DNA of 64,000 nucleotides from LMUY01 sp964244585 (GTDB lineage Bacteria > Pseudomonadota > Alphaproteobacteria > Acetobacterales > Acetobacteraceae), in assembly GCA_964244585.1 (NCBI GenBank), contig CAXTJM010000012.1, positions 62,001 through 126,000 of the forward strand, written 5' to 3'. The position numbers were made by a program, and so were the translations under genes. Positions 34,633-42,450 of this stretch are shown piece after piece. Below the pieces are notes generated by a model. That model was not told the origin of the DNA. It made no database searches and worked only from the letters and a program-made list of their open reading frames with translations. The stretch's first letter is position 1; each line of letters begins with the position of its first letter.

Positions 34633-34930
34633 GTCTAAGCCAATCCTTTTAAGAGGCAACGAACGGCTTTTGTCGAACGTCTCTACGAACGTGACGTGCA
34701 GCGGATCCAACACCAAGTTCACGTTACCGGCAGCCGCTGCTGCGATCCATTCCCATCGGAGCTCGGCAGTCATATCGTCGAACCAAGGCAGTGGACGAAG
34801 CCGTATTTACCAGGTTCGGCTACACCGCCCCGGGGCAACCGAACTGCACCACATCGCTGTGCAGCCAGCCGACGCTTGGCGTCTGATACAGGGCAAGCGG
34901 CTCGTCACGAACGAATGCGACGGCTGAAAA
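34633..34930. other. Gap between XRE gene and tRNA-Ala
   Basis: About 300 bases of lower information. Open frames exist on both strands but resemble no family and have no ribosome-binding site. It lies directly downstream of the tRNA 3' end, the typical side for integrated elements, though no integrase was found. Confidence 0.45.
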
Positions 34931-35006
34931 TGGTGGAGCCAAGCGGGGTCGAACCGCTGACCTCCTGAATGCCATTCAGGCGCTCTACCAACTGAGCTAT
35001 GGCCCC
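34931..35006 (-). tRNA. tRNA-Ala (GGC anticodon)
   Basis: On the minus strand a 76-base cloverleaf starts GGGGCCATAGCTCAG and ends TGGCTCCACCA, with the CCA encoded. The acceptor stem is GGGGCCA with TGGCTCC (one G-U pair). The anticodon arm CCTGA-ATGGCAT-TCAGG gives anticodon GGC, so it reads GCC and GCU. The T arm GGTTCGACCCC matches consensus. The 3' end faces the XRE gene. Confidence 0.97.
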
Positions 35007-35066
35007 AACCCGCGATGCGGAGGCGGGGTCTTACCGCCCCTGCCTGCCGACATCAACCCATGATCG

Positions 35067-35711
35067 TCATGCCAAGTCGGGGTGGACCGTGAAGGCGGCC
35101 TGCGTTTTCGCGCGGATCTCGTCGAGGCTCACATCCGCGGCCTTGTCCACCAGGGTCAGGCCGGGGCGGCCCACGGCGAACACCGCCAGGTCGGAGACGA
35201 TCAGGTTCACAACCCCGGCGCCGGTCAGCGGCAGGGTGCAGGATTTGAGGATCTTGGGGGAGCCGTCCTTCGCCGCATGCTCCATCAGCACGACCACGCG
35301 GCGCACGCCGGCGACCAGGTCCATGGCACCGCCCATTCCCTTCACCATCTTGCCGGGGATCATCCAGTTCGCCAGGTCGCCATTCTCGGCAACCTGCAGG
35401 GCGCCCAGGATGGACAGGGCGATGTGGCCGCCCCGCACCATGCCGAAGGATTGAGCGCTGTCGAAGAACGACGTGGTCGGCAGCTTCGTCACCGTCTGCT
35501 TGCCGGCGTTGATCAGGTCGGCGTCCTCTTCGCCCTCGTAGGGGAACGGGCCCATCCCCAGCATGCCGTTCTCGCTCTGCAATTGGATCGAAACGCCGTC
35601 GGGGATGTGGTTGGCCACCAGGGTCGGGATGCCGATGCCGAGGTTGACGTAGAATCCATCCTGCAACTCGCGCGCGGCGCGGGCAGCCATCTGGTCGCGG
35701 GTCCATGCCAT
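35067..35711 (-). CDS. scoB: 3-Oxoacid CoA-transferase subunit B
   Basis: A 214-residue protein (family about 210-220). It carries the catalytic glutamate motif SENGMLGMGP (about residues 46-55) and GIPTLVANHIPDG near the N-terminus. With subunit A it moves CoA from succinyl-CoA to acetoacetate or another 3-oxoacid (SCOT/ScoAB or PcaIJ-type). It follows scoA by 13 bp on the same strand. The start at 35711 is the methionine matching the family; a longer frame upstream overlaps scoA. Confidence 0.92.
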   Translation of the reverse strand: MAWTRDQMAARAARELQDGFYVNLGIGIPTLVANHIPDGVSIQLQSENGMLGMGPFPYEGEEDADLINAGKQTVTKLPTTSFFDSAQSFGMVRGGHIALSILGALQVAENGDLANWMIPGKMVKGMGGAMDLVAGVRRVVVLMEHAAKDGSPKILKSCTLPLTGAGVVNLIVSDLAVFAVGRPGLTLVDKAADVSLDEIRAKTQAAFTVHPDLA

Positions 35712-35724
35712 GGTCGTTCTCCCT

Positions 35725-36435
35725 TCAGGCCGCGCGCTTGCGGACGGTGCGCTGCTCGATCCGCTTTTCGACACCGGGCACGGCGACCATGCGCTGCACG
35801 AAGATGCCAGGCGTGATGATGTGGTCGGCGTCCAACGCGCCCAGCCCGACCATCTCCTCCACCTGGGCAACGGTGACCTTGCCGGCGGTCGCCATGATCG
35901 GGTTGAAGTTGCGGGCGGTCATCCGGTAGACGAGGTTGCCCTCCGGGTCGCCCCTCCAGGCATGAACGACCGACAGGTCCGCCACCAGCCCGGTCTCCAT
36001 GATGTAGTCGCGGCCGTCGAAGCTGCGCACATCCTTGCCCTTGGCGATCTCCGTTCCGGCGCCGGTGGCGGTGTAGAATGCCGGAATGCCCGCACCGCCG
36101 GCGCGGATACGCTCGGCCAGCGTGCCCTGCGGGTTGAACTCGATCTCCAGTTCGCCGGCGAGGTATTGCCGGGCGAAGGTCGCGTTCTCTCCGACATAGG
36201 AGCTGATCATCTTGCGGATCTGCCGCGTCACCAGCAACAGGCCGAGCCCGGCGTCGTCGACCCCGGCATTGTTGGAGATGACGGTCAGGTCCTTCACCCC
36301 GGCGTCCCGAATCGCCTCGATCAGCACCGAGGGGATGCCGCACAGGCCGAAGCCGCCCGACATGATGGTCATGCCATCGTGCAGCAGTCCCGCAAGGGCA
36401 TCCTTCGCCGTCTCGAATCGCTTGTTGAGTGCCAT
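35725..36435 (-). CDS. scoA: 3-Oxoacid CoA-transferase subunit A
   Basis: A 236-residue protein (family about 232). The N-terminus MALNKRFETAKDALAGLLHD leads to MTIMSGGFGLCGIPSVLIEA and LTVISNNAGVDD, conserved in subunit A. It pairs with the next gene to form the heteromeric transferase for ketone body or oxoadipate breakdown. The start at 36435 was chosen for family length; the frame is open further upstream. The adjacent genes (dadA divergent, tRNA downstream) do not narrow the substrate. Confidence 0.92.
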   Translation of the reverse strand: MALNKRFETAKDALAGLLHDGMTIMSGGFGLCGIPSVLIEAIRDAGVKDLTVISNNAGVDDAGLGLLLVTRQIRKMISSYVGENATFARQYLAGELEIEFNPQGTLAERIRAGGAGIPAFYTATGAGTEIAKGKDVRSFDGRDYIMETGLVADLSVVHAWRGDPEGNLVYRMTARNFNPIMATAGKVTVAQVEEMVGLGALDADHIITPGIFVQRMVAVPGVEKRIEQRTVRKRAA

Positions 36436-36545
36436 GCCGCCCCATCCCCTTTGGCCGCAGGCTGCCATCCCGCGGGCCGGAGGGCAATCTGGCACGGTAT
36501 TCGTATGGCCTGGCAGACCGGCTCTTTTCCTGCGAAGGACCGCCC

Positions 36546-37799
36546 ATGAAAATCCTCGTGCTCGGCGCCGGCGTGGTCGGCACCACGACCGCCTACTACC
36601 TGCAACAGGCCGGCCATGAGGTGACGGTGCTGGACCGCCAGCCGGCGGCCGGCATGGAGACCAGCTTCGCCAATGCGGGACAGGTCTCGCCGGGCTACTC
36701 GGCGCCCTGGGCCGGCCCCGGCGTGCCGCTGAAGGCGGTCAAGTGGATGATGATGACGCATCGCCCGCTGGTGATCCGTCCTTTGCTGGACCCGTTCATG
36801 TGGCGGTGGATGGCCCTGATGCTGCGCAACTGCACCGAAGCCGCCTATCACGTGAACAAAGCGCGCATGGTGCGGCTGGCCGAATATTCCCGCGACTGCC
36901 TGCTTGCCCTGCGCGAGGGATCCGGCATCCGCTACGACGACCGCCAGCAAGGCACGCTGCAACTGTTCCGCACGCAGAAGCAGGTCGACCACGTGACGGA
37001 GGACACCGCCGTGCTGGACGAGGGCGGCGTGCGGTACGAGGTGCTGGACCGCGCCGGCTGCCTGGCGGCCGAACCGGCGCTGGCGCACGCGACCGGGCAT
37101 TTCCTGGGCGGCCTGCGCCTGCCCGGTGACGAGACCGGCGACGCGCATCAATTCACCCAGCGCCTTGCTGCCCTGGCGGCGGAACGGGGGGTCGCGTTCC
37201 GGTATGGCGCCGACGTCGAGCGGCTGGAGCGCGAGGGCGACAAGGTGACGGCCGTCTTCGCCGGTGGCGTGCGGCACGCGGTGGACCAACTCGTCGTGGC
37301 GTTGGGGAGCTACTCGCGCAAGCTTCTGGCGCCGTTGGGGATCGAGATCCCGGTCTACCCGGTGAAGGGCTACTCCATCACCATCCCAATCGAATCAGAG
37401 GCAGGCGCGCCGGTCTCCACCGTGATGGACGAGACCTACAAGGTGGCGATCACCCGGCTGGGCGACCGGATCCGCGTGGGCGGCACGGCGGAGCTGGCCG
37501 GGTTCAGCGCCATCCTGTCGGAGCCGAGGCGGGCCACGCTGGCCTATTCGGTGAGCAACTTGTTCCCCACGGGGGGTGACATCAAAAAGGCCAGCTTCTG
37601 GACCGGGTTGCGCCCGATGACGCCGGACGGCACGCCGATCATCGGCCCGACGCGGTTGGCGAACCTCTGGCTCAACACCGGGCATGGCACGCTGGGCTGG
37701 ACGATGTCCTGCGGGTCGGCCCGGGTGCTGGCGGATTTGATGTCGGGTAGGCCGCCGGACATCGCCCATGAGGACCTGGCAATCGGCCGTTACGCTTGA
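36546..37799 (+). CDS. dadA: D-amino acid dehydrogenase (small subunit) DadA
   Basis: A 417-residue flavoprotein (E. coli 432). The FAD-binding site is ILVLGAGVVGTTTAYYLQQA at residues 3-22. Then ETSFANAGQVSPGYSAPWA, characteristic of DadA. It oxidatively deaminates D-amino acids, mainly D-alanine, to 2-oxoacids, giving electrons to the respiratory chain. AAGGACCGCCC precedes the ATG. It is divergent to scoA across about 110 bp. No alanine racemase gene (dadX) is near, so the partner lies elsewhere. The C-terminal GHGTLGWTMSCGSARVLAD is normal. Confidence 0.93.
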   Translation: MKILVLGAGVVGTTTAYYLQQAGHEVTVLDRQPAAGMETSFANAGQVSPGYSAPWAGPGVPLKAVKWMMMTHRPLVIRPLLDPFMWRWMALMLRNCTEAAYHVNKARMVRLAEYSRDCLLALREGSGIRYDDRQQGTLQLFRTQKQVDHVTEDTAVLDEGGVRYEVLDRAGCLAAEPALAHATGHFLGGLRLPGDETGDAHQFTQRLAALAAERGVAFRYGADVERLEREGDKVTAVFAGGVRHAVDQLVVALGSYSRKLLAPLGIEIPVYPVKGYSITIPIESEAGAPVSTVMDETYKVAITRLGDRIRVGGTAELAGFSAILSEPRRATLAYSVSNLFPTGGDIKKASFWTGLRPMTPDGTPIIGPTRLANLWLNTGHGTLGWTMSCGSARVLADLMSGRPPDIAHEDLAIGRYA

Positions 37800-37868
37800 G
37801 ATGCCGCGTCGCGATGAACGACGTGGAACTCGTTGCCGTCTGGATCACGCATGTACGCGTCGTAGGAC
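37790..37868 (-). pseudogene. VOC (glyoxalase-like) C-terminal remnant
   Basis: Reading leftwards from about 37868, the codons give SYDAYMRDPDGNEFHVVHRD and end with a stop inside the dadA 3' end. RDPDGNEFHVV is the hallmark C-terminal strand of VOC-family glyoxalase/bleomycin-resistance proteins, including the metal-binding glutamate position. Upstream the similarity ends abruptly, so most of the gene is gone. It is a fossil between dadA and maf. Confidence 0.65.
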
Positions 37869-37903
37869 CGGGGGCGTCGTGCGGCCGCAGCCCCGGCGCA
37901 CCC

Positions 37904-38509
37904 TCAGACGGGCATAACCCCGATCCTGCGAAGGAATGACAACAACTTCAGCATGGGCAAGCCCAGGATGGCGGCATGGTCCCCATCCACCGCGTCGAAC
38001 AGGTGTATGCCCAGCCCCTCCAGCCGGTAGGCGCCGACGCTGCCGAGCACCGCATCGCCTTCCGATCTGAGGTATGCGTCCAGGAAAGCGTCGGAGAACG
38101 GCCGCATCGCGAGGCTCGACCGCTCCAGATGCTGCCAAAGCCTTGCACCAGCGCGCCAACACGTCACGGCGGTGAGTAGCTCGTGACGCCGGCCACGCAA
38201 GCGCAGCAACTGCGCGCGGGCGGCTGCTCGGTCGGGCGGCTTGTCGAACCAGATGCCCTCACACAGCAGGAGCTGGTCTGCCCCGATGACCAGCGCGTCC
38301 GGATCGTCGATCTGCCGGGCCTTCGCGTCCGCCAACTGCAAGGCCACGTCTGCCGGATCGGCACGTTGCGCCATCATGGCGGCTTTGATGGCAGCCTCGT
38401 CCACCGCCGTCGCCTGGGCGGTGAAGCGCAGCCCGGCCGCCTCCATCAGCCCGCGCCTGGCGGCCGAACCGCTCGCCAACACCAGCGGCGGCGCATCGGG
38501 CGCCATCAC
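37904..38509 (-). CDS. maf: Maf-family nucleotide pyrophosphatase
   Basis: A 201-residue Maf/HAM1-like protein (usual 190-210). SGSAARRGLMEAAGL at residues 13-27 is the Maf nucleotide-binding turn, VIGADQLLLCEG in the middle carries the metal aspartate, and DAVLGSVGAYRLEGLGIHLF is near residues 151-170. Family members hydrolyse noncanonical or m5UTP-like nucleotides. The start at 38509 overlaps the stop of ppsR by 4 bp, so the two are coupled and often adjacent in this class. The exact specificity (YhdE versus YceF type) cannot be fixed. Confidence 0.88.
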   Translation of the reverse strand: MMAPDAPPLVLASGSAARRGLMEAAGLRFTAQATAVDEAAIKAAMMAQRADPADVALQLADAKARQIDDPDALVIGADQLLLCEGIWFDKPPDRAAARAQLLRLRGRRHELLTAVTCWRAGARLWQHLERSSLAMRPFSDAFLDAYLRSEGDAVLGSVGAYRLEGLGIHLFDAVDGDHAAILGLPMLKLLSFLRRIGVMPV

Positions 38510-39360
38510 GGCGGCATGGCACTACGAGCCTGCCGGTTATGCCAGGCTTCCATCAGTTGCAGCACCGTCGCCGCCGTCTCCTCGATCGAGCGGCGGGTCA
38601 CGTCGATCACCGGCCAGCCGCGACGGTTGCAGATGCGGCGGGCCCACAGCAGCTCGTCCTTGACCGAATCCTGGTCGATATACTCGTTGGTGTCCTGCCG
38701 GATCGGGCCGCCATGGGCGATCATGCGCAGCCGATGGCGGCGGATTTCGATCAGCGCCGGCGGATCCAGGGTCAACCCAACCACCGGACAGCGCGGCTCC
38801 GCCAGGCCGGGCGGATCGGGCGAACCGGGCACCAGCGGCACGTTGGCGGCCTTGACCCCGCGATTGGCCAGGTAGAACGAGGTCGGGGTCTTGGAGGAGC
38901 GCGATACGCCGACCAGGATCACGTCGGCCTCGGCGATCCCCGCCTGGGCCTGCCCGTCATCATGCGCCAGCACGAAATGCATCGCGTCGATGCGGCGGAA
39001 ATAATCGGCGTCCAGCACATACTGGCGCCCGGGCCGCGAGGCGGCTTTCTCCCCGATCTCCTCCTGCAGCATGCTCAACACCGGGTCCAGCACGTTGACC
39101 ACGGTCAGCCCCAGCCGGTCGGTGACGCGCGACAGCTCCTCCCGCAGGCCGCCGTCCAGCAGGGTGGACAGCACGGGTCCGGGTTCCGCCTCGATCCCCT
39201 CCAACACGCGATGGAGCTGGAAGCGGGTCCGGATCAGGCTCCAGCGGTGGTACAGGATGGAGACGTGCTCGAACTGCGACACCGTCGCCCGCGCGATCGA
39301 GTTCAGCGTCTCGCCGGTCGCGTCCGACACCAGATGCAGGTTGAGCCGTTCGGTCCCCAT
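38506..39360 (-). CDS. ppsR: Pyruvate,phosphate dikinase / PEP synthase regulatory protein (DUF299, PpsR/RP001 family)
   Basis: A 284-residue bifunctional kinase/pyrophosphorylase (usual about 270-280). The P-loop is GVSRSSKTPTSFYLANRG at about residues 150-167, preceded by NLHLVSDATGETLNSIARA at the N-terminus. It switches PPDK or PEP synthase on and off by phosphorylating a threonine. The gene is next to hemE, divergent, an arrangement conserved around the replication origin in Caulobacter and Rickettsia. It overlaps maf by 4 bp. No PPDK gene is nearby. Confidence 0.93.
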   Translation of the reverse strand: MGTERLNLHLVSDATGETLNSIARATVSQFEHVSILYHRWSLIRTRFQLHRVLEGIEAEPGPVLSTLLDGGLREELSRVTDRLGLTVVNVLDPVLSMLQEEIGEKAASRPGRQYVLDADYFRRIDAMHFVLAHDDGQAQAGIAEADVILVGVSRSSKTPTSFYLANRGVKAANVPLVPGSPDPPGLAEPRCPVVGLTLDPPALIEIRRHRLRMIAHGGPIRQDTNEYIDQDSVKDELLWARRICNRRGWPVIDVTRRSIEETAATVLQLMEAWHNRQARSAMPP

Positions 39361-39648
39361 GGGTGCGAGGATAACGGGGATAACCGGCTCCGCCAGGGGT
39401 CATCGTCAGGTCGGCGAAAACCAGCGGGGATAACTTGTACGCCACCACGCCTGCCGGGACGCTTTCGGGGGCTCGATCCGCAGACGCTGAGTACATGTCC
39501 TGCAGCGACCGGACTCAACGCGTTGCCCGGCGACTCTGCTGTGGATGGATCGACCACGGCGCCGGGACGGAGTGGATACCCCGTTATCCACAGGGTCCCT
39601 CTATCAGCTCCATCTATCTAAGAGTCTTGCTTTGACTATAGATGAGGC
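39361..39648. other. Candidate chromosomal replication origin (oriC) between ppsR and hemE
   Basis: A 288-bp gap between divergent ppsR and hemE. It holds a consensus DnaA box TTATCCACA at 39584-39592, plus near-matches: GGATAAC-type repeats at about 39368, 39375-39383 (CGGGGATAA) and 39425-39433 (CGGGGATAA), and TGTGGAT/AGTGGATA at 39540 and 39571. The stretch from 39601 to 39645 is the most AT-rich in the gap and lies beside the best box, as expected for a DNA unwinding element. The hemE-origin-DUF299 (RP001) order is the conserved one known in Caulobacter crescentus and Rickettsia. The gap must also hold both promoters. Confidence 0.65.
39584..39592. promoter_or_regulatory. DnaA box, TTATCCACA
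   Basis: The exact 9-bp consensus TTATNCACA. It is 57 bp upstream of the hemE start and next to an AT-rich stretch. Several weaker GTTATCC copies in the same gap are in the opposite orientation. Confidence 0.8.
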
Positions 39649-40674
39649 ATGACGTCCCCCTTGCTCCGTGCGCTGGCAGGCGAAGCTGTCTGGCCGCCAC
39701 CTGTCTGGATGATGCGGCAGGCAGGTCGCTACCTGCCGGAATACAAGGCGGTGCGGGCGAAGGCGGGCGGCTTCATCGACCTCTGCCTCAATCCGGCGTT
39801 CGCCACCGAGGTGACGCTGCAGCCCATCCGGCGCTTCGGCTTCGACGCGGCGATCCTGTTCAGCGACATCCTGATGCTGCCCCGCGCGCTGGGCCAGGAT
39901 CTGCGCTTCGCCGAGGGCGAGGGTCCGCTGCTGGCCCCGATCCGCGACACGGCCGGGTTCGGCAGGTTGGACGCCAGCCGGGCGGCCGCCGCCACGGCGC
40001 CGATCATGGCGGCGGTGTCCCGCATCCGTGCGGCGTTGCCGGCCGAAACCCCGCTGATCGGCTTCGCCGGCAGCCCCTGGACGGTGGCGTGCTACATGGT
40101 GGAGGGCCACGGGTCGAAGGAGTTCGCGGCGGTCCGCGGCATGGCCTATGGCGACCCGCCGCTGTTCGAAGCGCTGATGTCGCTGCTGGTGCGGGAGACC
40201 ACGGCTTATCTGCTGGCCCAGATCGCAGCCGGGGCCGACACGGTGATGCTGTTCGATTCCTGGGCCGGCGTCCTGCCGGCGGCACAGTTCCGCCGCTTCG
40301 TGATCGAACCGACCCGCCAGATCGTCACCGCGTTGCGGGCAGCGTATCCCGGTTTCCCGGTGATCGGGTTTCCGCGTCTGGCCGGGTCACTGTTGGGTGA
40401 ATACGCCACGGCCAGCGGGGTTCAGGGCGTCGGGATCGACACGCCCACCGATCCTGCCTGGGCCGCTTCCGCGGTGCCGCCGGGGGTTGCGGTGCAGGGC
40501 AACCTTGATCCGCTCGCCCTGGTGGCCGGCGGACCGCCGATGCTGGCGGCGGCGCAATCCGTGCTGGAGGCCTGGCGGGGGCGGCCCGCGATCTTCAACC
40601 TGGGCCACGGCATCGTGCCCGAGACGCCCCCCGAGCACGTGGCGCAACTGATGGAGGTGCTGCACCGTGCTTGA
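39649..40674 (+). CDS. hemE: Uroporphyrinogen decarboxylase HemE
   Basis: A 341-residue enzyme (usual about 340-355). The active-site motif PVWMMRQAGRYLPEYK is at about residues 18-33, including the substrate-binding arginine region. Then ILFSDILMLPRALG holds the catalytic aspartate. It decarboxylates uroporphyrinogen III to coproporphyrinogen III in heme synthesis. The start codon follows a weak GAGG. It begins the long overlapping gene chain hemE-hemH and beyond, and lies immediately downstream of the oriC candidate. Confidence 0.95.
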   Translation: MTSPLLRALAGEAVWPPPVWMMRQAGRYLPEYKAVRAKAGGFIDLCLNPAFATEVTLQPIRRFGFDAAILFSDILMLPRALGQDLRFAEGEGPLLAPIRDTAGFGRLDASRAAAATAPIMAAVSRIRAALPAETPLIGFAGSPWTVACYMVEGHGSKEFAAVRGMAYGDPPLFEALMSLLVRETTAYLLAQIAAGADTVMLFDSWAGVLPAAQFRRFVIEPTRQIVTALRAAYPGFPVIGFPRLAGSLLGEYATASGVQGVGIDTPTDPAWAASAVPPGVAVQGNLDPLALVAGGPPMLAAAQSVLEAWRGRPAIFNLGHGIVPETPPEHVAQLMEVLHRA

Positions 40675-41782
40675 CGCTGCTGCCCCCTACGCCACCTCTG
40701 CCGCCATGCAGAAGACCCGCCTTGCCGTCGTGCTGTTCAACCTGGGCGGTCCGGACAAGCCCGCCTCGGTGCGGCCGTTCCTGGTCAACCTCTTCAGCGA
40801 CCCAGCGATCCTGCGGGTGCCGTTCTTCGTGCGCCCGCTGCTGGCGCGCATCATCGCCTATACCCGCACCAAGCCCGCCACGGCGAACTACCGGATCCTG
40901 GGCGGCGGGTCGCCCTTGCTGGGCCTGACGGAGCAGCAGGCGCGGGCACTGGAAGCGGCGCTGCCGGAGTTCGACGTCAAGTGCTTCGTCGCCATGCGCT
41001 ATTGGCATCCGTTCAGCGATGTCGTTGCGCGGGAGGTGCGGAACTGGCATCCCGACGCGATCGTGCTGCTGCCGCTTTACCCGCAATATTCCACCACCAC
41101 CACGGGCTCGTCCCTGACGGCCTGGCGGGATGCCGCGGCGCAAGCCAACCTGGTGGCGCCCGTGACGACGCTGTGCTGCTACCACGCCGACCCGGGCTAT
41201 GTCGCCGCCACCGCCGCCGGGGTGCGCCGGGCCTATGACGCCGCGTTGGCCGCGTTGGGCGGCAAGGTGCCGTTGCGCGTGTTGTTCTCGGCTCACGGCC
41301 TGCCGGAAACCATCGTCAAGCGGGGCGACCCCTACCAGTTCCAGATCGAGCGGACGGTGGCCGCGACCGTGCGCGCGCTGGACATCCCGGCGCTGGATTG
41401 GAGTGTCTGCTACCAGTCCCGCGCCACGCCGCAGAAATGGCTCGATCCCAGCACGGAGCACGCCATCGACCAGGCAGCCCGCGACAAGGTGGCCGTCCTG
41501 GTGGCGCCGATCGCCTTCGTGTCCGAGCATTCGGAAACCCTGGTGGAGTTGGATGTCGAATACCGCGACCTCGCCGTCGCCAAGGGCGTGCCCGGCTATT
41601 TCCGCGCGCCGGCGCAGAACGCGGACGCCGCCTTCATCGACAGCCTCGCGGGCCTGGTCCGTGGCAGCCTGGCGCGCGGTCCCGGCCTGTGCAGCTGGGC
41701 CGGCGGTCGGACCTGCCCGCGCGACCATGGCGACTGCCCGCATGCCCGCGCCGGGCAGCCGGCGTTGGAAGCCGCGGCATGA
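40667..41782 (+). CDS. hemH: Ferrochelatase HemH, probably with an Fe-S cluster
   Basis: A 371-residue protein starting with GTG at 40667 after a strong GGAGG nine bases away, overlapping hemE by 8 bp. VVLFNLGGPDKPASVRPFLV near the N-terminus and LFSAHGLPETIVKRGDPY with the iron-binding histidine are characteristic. It inserts Fe2+ into protoporphyrin IX. The C-terminus has C342, C350 and C357 (C-X7-C-X6-C), like bacterial ferrochelatases with a [2Fe-2S] cluster known in Caulobacter. Cluster binding is inferred; the fourth ligand was not assigned. Confidence 0.93.
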   Translation: MLDAAAPYATSAAMQKTRLAVVLFNLGGPDKPASVRPFLVNLFSDPAILRVPFFVRPLLARIIAYTRTKPATANYRILGGGSPLLGLTEQQARALEAALPEFDVKCFVAMRYWHPFSDVVAREVRNWHPDAIVLLPLYPQYSTTTTGSSLTAWRDAAAQANLVAPVTTLCCYHADPGYVAATAAGVRRAYDAALAALGGKVPLRVLFSAHGLPETIVKRGDPYQFQIERTVAATVRALDIPALDWSVCYQSRATPQKWLDPSTEHAIDQAARDKVAVLVAPIAFVSEHSETLVELDVEYRDLAVAKGVPGYFRAPAQNADAAFIDSLAGLVRGSLARGPGLCSWAGGRTCPRDHGDCPHARAGQPALEAAA

Positions 41783-42450
41783 CGCGCCTGCCGCTCCGCC
41801 TGGTGATCTTCGATTGCGACGGCGTGCTGGTGGATAGCGAGGGACCTTCGAACCGAGTGGTGGCGGAGGAGATCACCGCGCTCGGCTGGCCCATGACGAC
41901 TGCGCAGAGTTGCGCCTTGTTCGTCGGCCGGCGCCTGTCCGACATTCCCGCCGTGGTCGAGGCGCAGCTTGGCAAGCCCGTGCCGCCGGGTTGGGTGGAC
42001 CGCTTGCGGCAGCGCCTGATCGCGATCCTGTCCTCCGAGCTGGAAGCGATGCCCGGCGCGCATGACGCGTTGCGCGCCACCACCGCGCTGGGCCTGCCGT
42101 ATCGCATCGCCTCCAACTCGTCGCATGAGGAGATGGCGGCGAAGTTCCAGCGCGTCGCCATGGTGGAACTGGTCGAGGGCCGGCTGCACAGCGCGCGGGA
42201 CGTGGCCCGCGGCAAGCCGGCGCCGGACGTGTTCCTGCACGCCGCCGCGGCGGCCGGCGTGCCGCCGGGGGCTTGCCTGGTGGTGGAGGACAGCGTGCCC
42301 GGCGCGCAGGCGGCGCGGGCCGCCGGCATGGCCTGCGTCGGGCTGGCGCCGCATGGGGACGACCCGGCGCTGCGCGAGGCCGGCGCCGTGCTGATCCAGT
42401 CGTTCGCGGCGCTGCCCGCCCTGCTCCGCGCCGCGATGGCGGCACCGTGA
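41779..42450 (+). CDS. HAD-superfamily phosphatase (beta-phosphoglucomutase-like)
   Basis: A 223-residue HAD hydrolase. The nucleophile motif is FDCDGVLVDSE with Asp12 and Asp14, motif II is IASNSS and motif IV is VVEDSVPGAQAARAAG. It overlaps hemH by 4 bp and the next gene by 4 bp, so it is translated with them. The substrate is unclear: the family includes sugar-phosphate phosphatases such as phosphoglycolate phosphatase and beta-phosphoglucomutase. Start and stop overlaps decide the start at 41779, inside a longer frame. Confidence 0.88.
   Translation: MTRLPLRLVIFDCDGVLVDSEGPSNRVVAEEITALGWPMTTAQSCALFVGRRLSDIPAVVEAQLGKPVPPGWVDRLRQRLIAILSSELEAMPGAHDALRATTALGLPYRIASNSSHEEMAAKFQRVAMVELVEGRLHSARDVARGKPAPDVFLHAAAAAGVPPGACLVVEDSVPGAQAARAAGMACVGLAPHGDDPALREAGAVLIQSFAALPALLRAAMAAP

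Noticed and set aside
34553..34927. Coding frame beside tRNA-Ala
   Set aside because: No ribosome-binding site or known family, and it overlaps the XRE gene on the other strand.
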